From Caldisericaceae bacterium (GTDB taxonomy: Bacteria > Caldisericota > Caldisericia > Caldisericales > Caldisericaceae): DNA of 44,856 nucleotides. Below are positions 1-7,708 of this stretch, one piece after another. The notes beneath the pieces were generated by a model. That model was not told the origin of the DNA. It saw only the letters and a list, made by a program, of their open reading frames with translations, and did no database searches. The stretch covers positions 1 through 44,856 of the forward strand of contig JALVXB010000013.1 of the NCBI GenBank assembly GCA_027023025.1. The letters are read 5' to 3'. The stretch's first letter is position 1. Each line of letters begins with the position of its first letter. Both the position numbers and the translations under genes were made by a program.

Positions 1-1982
1 CTTCCTCCACCAGAGAAGAAAACTGCACCGTATACATCAGACGGAGTTTCCGAAGGAGCAGAAAACTTAATAGAAAATGTATAACTTCCGTGCGGAGGGA
101 CTACCACATTTTTAGGAAAATCAACACTAATAGAATCGGGAGAAAATGTTTTTTCCGTAACACTCAAAAGAAGCACATTGTCCGAAAAGTTTTTTGCAGT
201 AAATTGTTTTGTTACTGAGGTTTCACCACTTCCAAATATTACGGAAGGAGGTGTAATTACGACATTGGACATAACGGCATCGTAAATGTTTACTCTTCCC
301 GCTCCCTGTAAAAGCGGAGTGAAGGGCATTCCGCTGTCTGGATTTTTCAAAATCGTGCTCGTGTTCATAAGAAGTGCTTTTACCTCGTCTGGTTTTAAGT
401 CTGGTTTATCCTGCAGCAGCAAAGCAGATGCCCCACTGACGAATGGTGCGGCCATAGAGGTACCTGACCAACTTTCTATTTTATTATTTAATACGGTTGA
501 ACTTATGTTTACGCCGGGAGCAACGAGGTCAGGTTTAAAGTAAAAGTCTTTAGTAGGCCCCTCAGAAGAGAAATTTGCCATAAGCCCTAATCCAAACTTA
601 TTCTTTATCGATACCCGGTTAGACTGAGTAATAATCTTTTTTAAAAGCATTCCCTGGCTGTTAGAAATAAATAAAAACGGAATGTAGTTTTTTGCATTTG
701 GATTAACTTGCGACTCTAGTTTTATTTGTGGAAGACCTGGCACATTATTATAACAGATAACTCCAATTGCCCCCGCACTTTTAAGGTTCAAGTCTTTATC
801 TCCAAAGTATATAAGTCCTCTCTTTACAAGCGCAACTTTTCCTGATACATTGATGTTTTTTATGTCTTCTTTCCTTCCGTAGCCACAATAAACGATGCTG
901 TAACTACCGTCATTAAACATTGGAGAATTACTCGCATAACTTCCGAGAATTTGTTTATTACCAGCGTAGATGATCGGATGCTCTGAATCGTCACTTGCGC
1001 CAACACCTATCGCATCTTTATTGGATCCTGGCGACCCAAAAGGGAACGGCAAAACATCAGAACGCGAGCCCCAATTGCCTGCTGCTGCCACCACGACGAC
1101 GCCACTACTTACGGCATTTTCTACGGCCGTTGACTCTGGGTCTGAGCCGTTTCCCATTCCGCCAGTCGTTCCTATAGAAATATTTATTATATTACAGTGA
1201 TCTTTAACTGCCTGGTCAATACCTTTAACGATTAGAGACTCTGATGTGGAAGATTCATTTGTTCCAAACACTCTGTACGCCCTTATTTTGGCATCTGGTG
1301 CAACACCGTACTTTGTACCAGCAATAATACCCGCAACATGGGTGCCGTGACCGTCCTTATCCATGGGATCCAGGTCGTTATCTGCAAAATCGTACCCCCC
1401 AATTACTTTACTGTTTGGAAAACCACCCCCACCCAGTTCAGAATCGTTATAGTCAACACCAGTATCAACAATTCCAACGACTATACCTTTGCCTGTAAGA
1501 TACCTTCCAAACGGATCTTTTAACTTTCTTACCCTGTCTACTCCAATTACCTGGTCTGCCTTCTGTCTGAGCAAGTATTCTTTTTCGTCTGGATATATCT
1601 TCTTTACATCACGAAGTTTTGCAAGTGCCTTCACTCCATCAGAGTTCACAGTACAGGAAAAACCGTTAAAAACATATGTAAAAGAAAAACCAAAACTTCC
1701 TTTATTCTTCTTTATAGCCGCAGAGAATACCCTTTTCTGCTTATCAATGAGTCTCCTTTCGTAAGAGCGCAATACACTTCTGTTCATTATCCGCATTATC
1801 TTATATCTAAAGGTTTTCTGGTAGGAAGATAGAGGTAAGTCCTTCAGTTCGACTATAACTTTTAGCGAAGAAGATGTATTGAGGTCTATTCCTTCCGAAA
1901 TTTTTCGCACAGATGCATTACTTCCGCTTAAAAACATTAGCGGAACGGCGACGATCAACATAAAAACTAAAATTTTTTTCAC
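1..1982 (-). CDS. Secreted subtilisin-like (S8) serine protease, C-terminus beyond window
   Basis: Translating the minus strand from GTG at 1982 gives an open frame of 660 codons that leaves the window at position 1. It begins with a signal peptide (MKKILVFMLIVAVPLMFLSG), then an inhibitor-I9-like propeptide region, then the S8 catalytic domain: Asp in GIVDTGVDYND, His in DGHGTHVAGIIAG, the oxyanion Asn region VVVAAAGNWG, and Ser in SWSGTSMAAPFVSG. A protease-associated (PA) domain with GKVALVKRG is inserted between the Asn and Ser blocks. After the catalytic domain a beta-rich extension starts. The start is supported by GGAGGG four bases upstream of GTG. It should be exported and degrade proteins or peptides outside the cell. 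The C-terminal domains and any cell-wall anchor lie outside the window. Confidence 0.93.
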   Translation of the reverse strand, partial: MKKILVFMLIVAVPLMFLSGSNASVRKISEGIDLNTSSSLKVIVELKDLPLSSYQKTFRYKIMRIMNRSVLRSYERRLIDKQKRVFSAAIKKNKGSFGFSFTYVFNGFSCTVNSDGVKALAKLRDVKKIYPDEKEYLLRQKADQVIGVDRVRKLKDPFGRYLTGKGIVVGIVDTGVDYNDSELGGGGFPNSKVIGGYDFADNDLDPMDKDGHGTHVAGIIAGTKYGVAPDAKIRAYRVFGTNESSTSESLIVKGIDQAVKDHCNIINISIGTTGGMGNGSDPESTAVENAVSSGVVVVAAAGNWGSRSDVLPFPFGSPGSNKDAIGVGASDDSEHPIIYAGNKQILGSYASNSPMFNDGSYSIVYCGYGRKEDIKNINVSGKVALVKRGLIYFGDKDLNLKSAGAIGVICYNNVPGLPQIKLESQVNPNAKNYIPFLFISNSQGMLLKKIITQSNRVSIKNKFGLGLMANFSSEGPTKDFYFKPDLVAPGVNISSTVLNNKIESWSGTSMAAPFVSGASALLLQDKPDLKPDEVKALLMNTSTILKNPDSGMPFTPLLQGAGRVNIYDAVMSNVVITPPSVIFGSGETSVTKQFTAKNFSDNVLLLSVTEKTFSPDSISVDFPKNVVVPPHGSYTFSIKFSAPSETPSDVYGAVFFSGGG

Positions 1983-2017
1983 TTTACCCTCCTTCACCTT
2001 TAAAAATTATACATTTA

Positions 2018-2046
2018 TTGACAAAAAAACAAAATGCAGTTATATT
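2018..2046 (+). promoter_or_regulatory. Sigma-70-type promoter for the HAD gene, predicting a leaderless mRNA
   Basis: TTGACA at 2018-2023, a 17-base spacer and TATATT at 2041-2046. The expected transcription start, about seven bases after the -10 box, falls on the A of the ATG at 2053. There is no Shine-Dalgarno sequence in the space, so the mRNA is probably leaderless. Confidence 0.75.
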
Positions 2047-2052
2047 TTACCG

Positions 2053-2697
2053 ATGAAAACAAAACTAATAGTGTTCGACTTCGACGGGACCATTATGGAT
2101 ACCAGAGAAGACATTGCGCGCGCAATAAATTACGCTCTGGCAAAGCACGGGCTTTCACCTGTAGACACTGAAACAGTATGGAGGTACACGGGTGACGGCA
2201 CTCCAATGCTCGTAAGCAGAGTGTTAAAGGACAAAAATGGGCCAGAGCTTCAAGAAGAGGTGCTAAAAGACACCATTCAATATTACGATACTCATTACGC
2301 AGACTTTGCACGCGTGATAGACGGCGTACCAGAAACGCTCGAAAAGTTAAAAGATAAAAAATTAGCAATACTATCAAATAAGTACGAGAATTTTGTCAGG
2401 AAGTTACTGGAGAAGTTTCACCTGGAAAAGTACTTTTTTGTCGTGTACGGAAAGGACAGTTTGAAAAAAAGCAAACCTGATCCTTATCCTTTATACAAGA
2501 TTATGGAAAAAGCTGGCGTAAACCGTAGCGAAACGATTTATGTAGGAGACAGTAAAAACGACATTCTCGTTGGCAAAAATGCAGGCGTAAAGGTATTCAT
2601 TATCCCTTCAGGGGCAACTCCAATCAAAGAGCTAAGGAGACTTGCACCGTATAAAATTCTTAAAAGTATCCGAGAGCTTGCAAACTACATAGAATAA
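2053..2697 (+). CDS. HAD-family phosphatase, phosphoglycolate phosphatase-like
   Basis: A 214-residue protein of the haloacid dehalogenase superfamily. Motif I is VFDFDGTIMDT with nucleophile Asp9 and acid/base Asp11; motif II is AILSNK; motif III is the Lys in KKSKPDP; motif IV is YVGDSKNDI. An alpha-helical cap lies between motifs I and II, as in the phosphoglycolate phosphatase/PpaX/Gph group. It should hydrolyse a small phosphate ester in the cytoplasm; the true substrate cannot be read from sequence. I chose the ATG at 2053 because homologues start just before motif I and because the promoter -10 ends six bases before it; longer in-frame starts would lie upstream of the promoter. The PII-like gene follows after 29 bases and may be co-transcribed. 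Confidence 0.88.
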   Translation: MKTKLIVFDFDGTIMDTREDIARAINYALAKHGLSPVDTETVWRYTGDGTPMLVSRVLKDKNGPELQEEVLKDTIQYYDTHYADFARVIDGVPETLEKLKDKKLAILSNKYENFVRKLLEKFHLEKYFFVVYGKDSLKKSKPDPYPLYKIMEKAGVNRSETIYVGDSKNDILVGKNAGVKVFIIPSGATPIKELRRLAPYKILKSIRELANYIE

Positions 2698-2726
2698 GCT
2701 AAAATAAGAATACAGGAGGTGTAGAT

Positions 2727-3128
2727 ATGGCATATTTACTCGTCGTCGTACTTAACAAAACTGAAAAATTAGAAGATATCCTCGAGCGTCTCATAGAAGT
2801 AGATGTTAGAGGAGCAACCATTATCGACTCAGTAGGTATGGGTAGAACACTTGAATCAGAAATTCCCATTTTCGGCACACTTCAGGAAATACTCAATGCC
2901 GGCAAAGGAAGACGGCCCGAAAACAAAACGATATTCACGGTGATAAAAGAAGAGAAAACACTAATAGATGCAGAACGCGTAATTAAAGAAGAACTTTCAG
3001 GCTTTAAAGAACCGGGCACAGGAATTATGTTTGTGTTGCCAATAATGGACTTTACGGGACTTTCACCGTCGCTAAAAGAAGAAGAGGAAGCATTGAAGGA
3101 ACATCGGAAAATAGAAAAAATAGTTTAA
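2727..3128 (+). CDS. PII-like (GlnB-superfamily) protein of unknown role
   Basis: A 133-residue protein that looks like a PII/GlnB-fold regulator: MAYLLVVVLNKTEKLEDILERL matches the first beta-alpha unit, RGATIIDSVGMG the T-loop entry, and FTVIKEEKTLIDAERVIKEE plus GTGIMFVLPI the second unit. It lacks the classic PII T-loop tyrosine motif, so it is not a canonical nitrogen regulator; PII-like proteins often bind nucleotides to report energy or metabolite state. GGAGGTG lies six bases before ATG. It follows the HAD gene by 29 bases and ends at a strong terminator. No ammonium transporter or glutamine synthetase gene is near, so its partner is unknown. Confidence 0.7.
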   Translation: MAYLLVVVLNKTEKLEDILERLIEVDVRGATIIDSVGMGRTLESEIPIFGTLQEILNAGKGRRPENKTIFTVIKEEKTLIDAERVIKEELSGFKEPGTGIMFVLPIMDFTGLSPSLKEEEEALKEHRKIEKIV

Positions 3129-3131
3129 GTA

Positions 3132-3157
3132 AAAGGCCGTGCAAATGCACGGCCTTT
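3132..3157. terminator. Bidirectional intrinsic terminator between PII-like gene and plsY
   Basis: Perfect 11-bp stem AAAGGCCGTGC / GCACGGCCTTT with a 4-base loop (AAAT), followed by a T-rich tract on plus and an A/T-rich flank that would also serve the minus strand. It sits between two convergent genes; the plsY stop codon lies inside the right arm. Confidence 0.88.
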
Positions 3158-3782
3158 ATTTTTTAAAAAATCTTTTTACATACTTCTCATACGCCCGAGG
3201 CCATTCTCTTTTTAAAGATCTGTATCCGAATATTTCCAGAACTATCACTAGAATAATCGTAACCAAAGTAAACTTAAGATCGCGCGTCATCAACCACAAA
3301 AACAACGGAAAGAATGGAAACATTACTGCAAGACTTACCACCTGCGAGTGTGTAACGATTAGCGTTAACCCCCAGGGGATTGCAAGATAAAAAATTAGAA
3401 GAAACATCCAGAAGTGCATCTCAACAAATAGAACAAATAGGAAAGACCCCAGCGTCGTCGCAACACCCCTTCCACCTTTAAACTGCAAAAATGGAGAATA
3501 AATGTGCCCAAATACGGAAACAATCGCAAAACACGCAAGTATCCATGCAGGGAAGTGGTACAAAAAGTATATAATCATTACGGCGAAAAACCCCTTGCCC
3601 ATATCACCGAGTAAGGTGACAATACCTGCCTTTATGCCAATAGTATGAAATACATTCCCTGCACCAGGATTCTTACTACCGTACTCTCTTATGTCAATTC
3701 CTTTAGTAACTTTTCCAACTATGTAAGCAAAAGGAATTGCACCCATAAAAAACGCTAAAATAGCCGAAATTATATACTTCAT
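3156..3782 (-). CDS. plsY: Glycerol-3-phosphate acyltransferase PlsY
   Basis: A 208-residue membrane protein with the PlsY pattern: IPFAYIVGK in the first helix, GSKNPGAGNVFHTIG (phosphate-binding loop), FKGGRGVATTLG (second glycine-rich motif) and several hydrophobic helices. PlsY transfers the acyl group from acyl-phosphate to glycerol-3-phosphate at the inner face of the membrane, the first committed step of phospholipid synthesis. PlsX, which makes acyl-phosphate, is encoded at 11931-12950 in this window. Length is typical for the family. There is no Shine-Dalgarno site before the ATG; a TAAAAT -10 box ends six bases upstream, so the mRNA is probably leaderless. Its promoter is back to back with that of the sigma factor. 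Confidence 0.95.
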   Translation of the reverse strand: MKYIISAILAFFMGAIPFAYIVGKVTKGIDIREYGSKNPGAGNVFHTIGIKAGIVTLLGDMGKGFFAVMIIYFLYHFPAWILACFAIVSVFGHIYSPFLQFKGGRGVATTLGSFLFVLFVEMHFWMFLLIFYLAIPWGLTLIVTHSQVVSLAVMFPFFPLFLWLMTRDLKFTLVTIILVIVLEIFGYRSLKREWPRAYEKYVKRFFKK

Positions 3783-3788
3783 ATTTAT

Positions 3789-3839
3789 ATTTTATTGAAA
3801 CTTTCCGTTTTTGCAAAAAACTGCTTAAAAATTTATAAT
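3789..3839. promoter_or_regulatory. Divergent promoters sharing one palindromic -35 box
   Basis: TTGCAA at 3811-3816 is its own reverse complement. Rightward it is 17 bases from TATAAT at 3834-3839 (sigma-factor gene). Leftward it is 16 bases from TAAAAT, read on minus from 3794 to 3789 (plsY). The leftward start of transcription should coincide with the plsY ATG; the rightward one should fall at about 3846-3850, at the third in-frame ATG of the sigma gene. RNA polymerase presumably cannot occupy both directions at once. Confidence 0.65.
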
Positions 3840-3849
3840 GATGACAACA

Positions 3850-4416
3850 ATGGACGAAAAAACTTTTATTGAAAGATTAAAAGCAGGCGATAGAAGCGCA
3901 CAGGAGCTATTAGTCAGAGAATACAGTAGTTTTTTATTTAATGTAGTAATACAGATAGTTCGAAGAAAAAGCCTCGCAGAAGACATAGTGGAAGACGCAC
4001 TGCTTTCCGCAATAAACAGTATTAAGCGCTTTAAAAGCGAGTCTTCAGTAAAAAGTTGGATGTACAGAATAGCAGTGAATAAAGCAAAAACAGCACTTAC
4101 AAAAGAAACGCGTCTTAATAGACTAAAAGAAAAACTTGCAGAACAGGAAAAATTGTACGACTTTCACGACATACCGCGTGAGTTCAGCACTGACAAGAAA
4201 AAAGCAATTATATGGCAGGGAATGGAGTACTTAAATGAAAACGAAAGAGAAATTATTACTTTAATAGACATTGAAGGAATGAGTTACAAAGAAGTAAGCG
4301 CTTTGCTTGGAGTTCCCGTCGGCACGGTACGCTCAAGAATATCGCGTGCAAGAGAGCATTTAAAAGATATAATTTTAAAATGGAACTTTTTCGGGATGAA
4401 GGTGTCTAATAAGTGA
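3850..4416 (+). CDS. ECF-type RNA polymerase sigma factor
   Basis: About 188 residues. Region 2 is seen in DRSAQELLVREYSSFLFNVVIQIV through LAEDIVEDALLSAINSIKRF and VKSWMYRIAVNKAKT; region 4 in YLNENEREIITLIDIEGMSYKEVSALLGVPVGTVRSRISRAREHL, a helix-turn-helix that reads -35 DNA. It should direct RNA polymerase to a stress or envelope regulon. ATGs also exist in frame at 3838 and 3841, but the -10 box covers 3834-3839, so those would precede the transcript; MDEKTFIERLKAGD at 3850 is also the usual way ECF factors begin. The next gene starts within its stop codon and encodes the likely anti-sigma factor, the usual arrangement. Confidence 0.9.
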   Translation: MDEKTFIERLKAGDRSAQELLVREYSSFLFNVVIQIVRRKSLAEDIVEDALLSAINSIKRFKSESSVKSWMYRIAVNKAKTALTKETRLNRLKEKLAEQEKLYDFHDIPREFSTDKKKAIIWQGMEYLNENEREIITLIDIEGMSYKEVSALLGVPVGTVRSRISRAREHLKDIILKWNFFGMKVSNK

Positions 4417-5045
4417 TGGACAAAGAAAAAATAAACGAAGTAGTAGATAAAAAATTAAGCAGAGAAGAGGCAAAAAAACTTCTCAATAAAGAAGAATTTT
4501 CAGAATACGAGAAGCTCTCTGAGATAAAATCCGTGCTTTCAGAAATGCACATTGAAGCACCAGAAACAATAAAAGAACAAGTGCTTAGCCAGGTGCAAAA
4601 AAAGAGAAGGCGCACAAAGATTTACTTTGCCTTTGCAGGTGCACTTTCTATACTCATTGTATCTTTCCTTATACTACACAGTTTCACGCCGTTAAATGCA
4701 CCTGTTAGGATGAAGTCCACACCACCTGCGTCAAATTCGTTGAAAGAAACAGCACCAAGCACAAACACAGGCAGAAAAAACATCGAAGTAAAAACACTTG
4801 CACCTGAAAGCATGCCTACGATAAAAGTAAAGCTAAATAAAAAGTACTCCAGTGAAGAACTGTTCAACGCTCTTAAAAAGTGCGGTAATGTAAGCAGTAA
4901 TACAGTAGAAATAAACAAAGAAAATTTTACACGATGCGTAAACACCTTAAAAGAATATGGTATAATACAAACGGACATAAACAGAATAGAAAGTAAAGTT
5001 CAGAAAGGCAAAACAATTAAAGTAAAAATCGAGGTGATAAAATGA
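4416..5045 (+). CDS. Probable membrane-anchored anti-sigma factor
   Basis: A 209-residue protein with a charged cytoplasmic N-terminal part (about residues 1-70, rich in Lys and Glu), one transmembrane helix (IYFAFAGALSILIVSFLILH) and an extracytoplasmic part containing a Pro/Thr/Ser-rich linker and a lysine-rich C-terminal domain. It has no His-x3-Cys-x2-Cys zinc motif, so it is not a ZAS-type anti-sigma factor. The role is inferred from topology and from translational coupling to the sigma gene (TGATG, one-base overlap). A GTG at 4413 would give a start one codon earlier. The external domain would be the sensor or protease target. I recognise no named family in that domain. Confidence 0.65.
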   Translation: MDKEKINEVVDKKLSREEAKKLLNKEEFSEYEKLSEIKSVLSEMHIEAPETIKEQVLSQVQKKRRRTKIYFAFAGALSILIVSFLILHSFTPLNAPVRMKSTPPASNSLKETAPSTNTGRKNIEVKTLAPESMPTIKVKLNKKYSSEELFNALKKCGNVSSNTVEINKENFTRCVNTLKEYGIIQTDINRIESKVQKGKTIKVKIEVIK

Positions 5046-6052
5046 ATGTTTTAATGTCGGGGATTAGCTGCAGTTCGTCAAAGGAAATTGCAAAAAAGCT
5101 CGCCAAATTAGACAAAACGATTGCTTCGTACGACATAGGAGATACGATCTTCGAAATTGCAAAAGAGTTAAACATAAAACTGTCCAACGAAAAAGTCCTT
5201 GATATGGATCCACGGATTTTGAAATTGCTCAGGGAACTTTCCTTCCAGAGAATTCTTATGCGCTCCTCAAAGCAAAAGAACACAATTCTTTCACTGCACC
5301 TTACATTCAGGTGGCACAGGCGCCTGATGGCAGGATTCTCCTTTACAGAATTAGACCAGTTTACTCCAGACATTTATATAAACATAAACGACGAACTGAA
5401 AAGTGTTATTGATTGCATGAAAAAAGATAAGTGGGCAAGAGAGCTATCTCTTGAAACCGTAAACACCTGGATTGACGAGGAAGAGTTTACGACGAAACTC
5501 CTTGCAGACCTGCACAAAAAACCGTTCTACCTCGTGCCTAAAAACATGGACTTAAACCAGATTCTTGAATTAATAAATACAAACAAGAAAAAGGCGTATT
5601 TAAGCTATCCAATCACCCTGCTCGAGAAAACGCAGCCCGAAAAAATAGAAAAGATAAGAAAGTTTGGCAACCAGCTAAAAAAAGAATTGATAATTTTTGA
5701 TCCTCTATACATTAGCGACCTTCTCGACATAGAAAACTTGAAAAAGAAAAAAGGGACGCTACCTATCGAAACAGTTACAGAAGAAGCAGAAAAAATGACA
5801 AAAGAAAGAGTCGTTGCACGGGACTTCCAGTTTATCGACCAGAGTGACTATGTTATCGTATACTATCCGACTAAACTGCTTTCCGCAGGCGTTATGAGCG
5901 AAATAGTACACGCATACGCGCACAACAAAGAAGTTTACGCAATATACCCGTTTGAGGTAAGCCCGTTCCTTGAATACTACTGCACGAAAATTTTCAAGTC
6001 AATTGAAGAATTTAGTGACTTTCTGAAAAAGGAAATGAAGTTTAAACTGTAA
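5042..6052 (+). CDS. Two-domain protein: degenerate P-loop-like domain plus nucleoside deoxyribosyltransferase-like domain
   Basis: 336 residues, overlapping the upstream gene by ATGA. The N-terminal half begins MNVLMSGISCSSSKEIAKKL, where a Walker A P-loop would be expected, but the GKS/T triad is replaced by SSK, followed by an adenylate-kinase-like region. The C-terminal half has AYLSYPITLL, then RDFQFIDQSDYVIVYYP and SAGVMSEIVHAYAHNKEVYAIYP, resembling nucleoside 2-deoxyribosyltransferase-like (DUF4406-type) folds: the conserved Asp of DYVIVYYP and the Glu of SEIVHA sit where catalytic or binding residues do. Activity is not certain. Being coupled to a sigma/anti-sigma pair suggests nucleotide handling or sensing under that sigma factor. 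Confidence is moderate for the fold and low for function. Confidence 0.6.
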   Translation: MNVLMSGISCSSSKEIAKKLAKLDKTIASYDIGDTIFEIAKELNIKLSNEKVLDMDPRILKLLRELSFQRILMRSSKQKNTILSLHLTFRWHRRLMAGFSFTELDQFTPDIYININDELKSVIDCMKKDKWARELSLETVNTWIDEEEFTTKLLADLHKKPFYLVPKNMDLNQILELINTNKKKAYLSYPITLLEKTQPEKIEKIRKFGNQLKKELIIFDPLYISDLLDIENLKKKKGTLPIETVTEEAEKMTKERVVARDFQFIDQSDYVIVYYPTKLLSAGVMSEIVHAYAHNKEVYAIYPFEVSPFLEYYCTKIFKSIEEFSDFLKKEMKFKL

Positions 6053-6053
6053 C

Positions 6054-6356
6054 TTACCAGTATTGCGGCCTTGAAAGGGTACGTCCGCAGGGATTTCTCA
6101 ACTTCCTGTTCCCAAATTCGTCGAGGAAAAAAGTTTTGTTTTTCCCTTTTGACTTTAACTCTTTTAATGTTTTTCTTAAAAAGTCCGTCTGGACGGCTTT
6201 GTATCCCCGCTCTTCAATGGTTTTTCTTACTACATCAGATAGTGCTTCTTTGTAAACAATGTAAACCTCATCAAATTCCTTATGCTTATTCAAATATTCT
6301 TCTATTCCAAGAATGTCATCCCTACCTATTTGCCTTCTAAAACCTATAAAAATCAA
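6054..6356 (-). CDS. Small conserved-looking protein of unknown function
   Basis: 100 residues from a TTG start at 6356: (M)IFIGFRRQIGRDDILGIEEY followed by an alpha/beta-looking stretch (EFDEVYIVYKEAL, VVRKTIEERGYKAVQTDF) and a basic C-terminus. I do not recognise the family. The TTG is preceded by AGGAG nine bases upstream; the frame extends further upstream but that part overlaps the methyltransferase gene and has no better start. It is the last gene of the rpmF-trmD operon and follows an RNA methyltransferase by 16 bases, so a role in RNA metabolism is possible but unproven. Its stop is one base from the stop of the convergent plus-strand gene. Confidence 0.6.
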   Translation of the reverse strand: MIFIGFRRQIGRDDILGIEEYLNKHKEFDEVYIVYKEALSDVVRKTIEERGYKAVQTDFLRKTLKELKSKGKNKTFFLDEFGNRKLRNPCGRTLSRPQYW

Positions 6357-6372
6357 TTTCCACCTCTCCTTT

Positions 6373-6921
6373 TCATCGCCCGAACAATCTGTCCATAATG
6401 ATTGCTGCAGCACTCCGCACTGATAAGTGGTTAAAGTCCGTAGGTCCCTTCACTGGCGGCAGAAAGTAATCAAACTGATCCTCTATCTCCCTTGCAATAC
6501 CCCATCCTGTTCCAAACACGAGAAGCACTGGCGCACCTCTACTTTCCAATTCGGAAAGTTCTCTGTACGAAATCCCTTTGCCTCGCTCTTTTGCAGAGGT
6601 GCCCACAATAACCGGTTTTCTCCCTTCAAGTGCTTCAACTTCTTCTACAACCTGGGAAAATTCGTCTTTTACGACAACTATGCTTATTGCATCTGACCTA
6701 TTTGGATTGTATTCTTTACCGCCTTCATTCCAGAACTTAGTAATTCGCTTAACGATTTCCTGTTCTTTTTCAAACGGCTGCACGATGTAAAACCGCTTTG
6801 CACCATAAGTGCGCCCGCACCTTGCAATGTCGTGTATGTCGTGGATTACTATGCTCGTCACGATAATTTCTTTATTCTTGTTGTAAACGGGATAATGAAG
6901 CAGTGCAAGATAAAAGCTCAT
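6373..6921 (-). CDS. SPOUT-like RNA methyltransferase (TM1570 type, PF09936)
   Basis: 182 residues matching the family of knotted SAM-dependent RNA methyltransferases encoded beside trmD: MSFYLALLHYPVYNKNKEII, HDIARCGRTYGAKRFYIVQP, PVLLVFGTGWGIAREI (SAM-binding trefoil-knot region) and DFNHLSVRSAAAIIMDRL at the C-terminus. The RNA target is not known for most members. It overlaps trmD by ATGA, so the two are translationally coupled. In Thermotoga the same neighbour follows trmD, from memory of that genome. Family assignment is firm; the substrate is not. Confidence 0.85.
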   Translation of the reverse strand: MSFYLALLHYPVYNKNKEIIVTSIVIHDIHDIARCGRTYGAKRFYIVQPFEKEQEIVKRITKFWNEGGKEYNPNRSDAISIVVVKDEFSQVVEEVEALEGRKPVIVGTSAKERGKGISYRELSELESRGAPVLLVFGTGWGIAREIEDQFDYFLPPVKGPTDFNHLSVRSAAAIIMDRLFGR

Positions 6922-7673
6922 TTTAAAATTTCCTTTGCAGTTTTATTTACTTCCTCTAACACTTCTTTTAATAATGCTTTTTCCTCGTCTGTAAAATGGT
7001 GCTTCAAAATCAGGTCGGGACGCTTAACGAGCGTGCGCTTTATAGACTCTTTTAGCCGCCACTTCCGAATATTCTCGTGATGGCCGCTGAGCAATACATC
7101 AGGGACATCTTCGTTATTTATACTGCGCGGACGCGTATATTGAGGGTACTCAAGAAGCTGTGATTCAAAACTTTCCTCGTAAAGAGACTCCCTATTGCCC
7201 AGCACATTTGGCAAAAGACGCACTACTGCATCTATTACGAGAAGCGCAGCGACCTCTCCTCCGCTGAGAATAAAATCACCTACAGAAAGTTCCATATCCA
7301 CCGCGGATACAACCCGCTCGTCCATCCCCTCGTAGTGCGCAGGGATAAAAAGCAACTGTTCCTTTTTTGAAAGAAAGTGCGCAATGCGTTGATTAAATGT
7401 TTCACCCTGAGGCGTGAGAAGTACTTTGTATGTATTTCCAAAACGAGATTCTATCTGACTAATTCCTGTAAGCACCGGTTTTGCAAGCATCACCATACCC
7501 GCGCCTCCACCATAAGGCGTATCGTCGGTCGTCCTGTGCCTATCTTCGGTAAAATCCCTGAGATTGTGAATGTAGAGTCTTGCAGCGTTTCGCTCTTCAG
7601 AAATTTTTATAATGCCGCTCTGTTTTACGCATTCAAAAAGTTCAGGAAAGATCGTAAGAATGTGTATGTTCAT
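6918..7673 (-). CDS. trmD: tRNA (guanine-37-N1)-methyltransferase TrmD
   Basis: 251 residues. Typical TrmD blocks are MNIHILTIFPELFECVKQSG, DDTPYGGGAGMVM, the SAM-binding knot LSVGDFILSGGEVAALLVID, LLEYPQYTRP and LLSGHH. It methylates G37 of tRNAs to keep reading frame during translation. The start is fixed by the conserved N-terminus, yet there is no Shine-Dalgarno site; a hairpin with a T-rich tail sits directly upstream. It lies downstream of ylqD. The rimM gene that commonly precedes trmD is absent here, and rplS does not follow. Confidence 0.96.
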   Translation of the reverse strand: MNIHILTIFPELFECVKQSGIIKISEERNAARLYIHNLRDFTEDRHRTTDDTPYGGGAGMVMLAKPVLTGISQIESRFGNTYKVLLTPQGETFNQRIAHFLSKKEQLLFIPAHYEGMDERVVSAVDMELSVGDFILSGGEVAALLVIDAVVRLLPNVLGNRESLYEESFESQLLEYPQYTRPRSINNEDVPDVLLSGHHENIRKWRLKESIKRTLVKRPDLILKHHFTDEEKALLKEVLEEVNKTAKEILK

Positions 7674-7685
7674 GATAAAAAGAAA

Positions 7686-7701
7686 GGGGGCATTGACCCC
7701 C
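7686..7701 (-). terminator. GC hairpin with T-rich tail just upstream of trmD
   Basis: On minus: GGGGG, loop TCAATG, CCCCC, then TTTCTTTTT directly before the trmD ATG. It has the form of a short intrinsic terminator inside the operon, between ylqD and trmD, and could lower trmD expression relative to the ribosomal genes upstream. Confidence 0.6.
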
Positions 7702-7708
7702 GAGCGTG

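Noticed and set aside
1879-2052. 58-codon extension of the HAD protein
   Set aside because: It overlaps the divergent protease start and lies upstream of the HAD promoter; homologous proteins start at the DxD motif.
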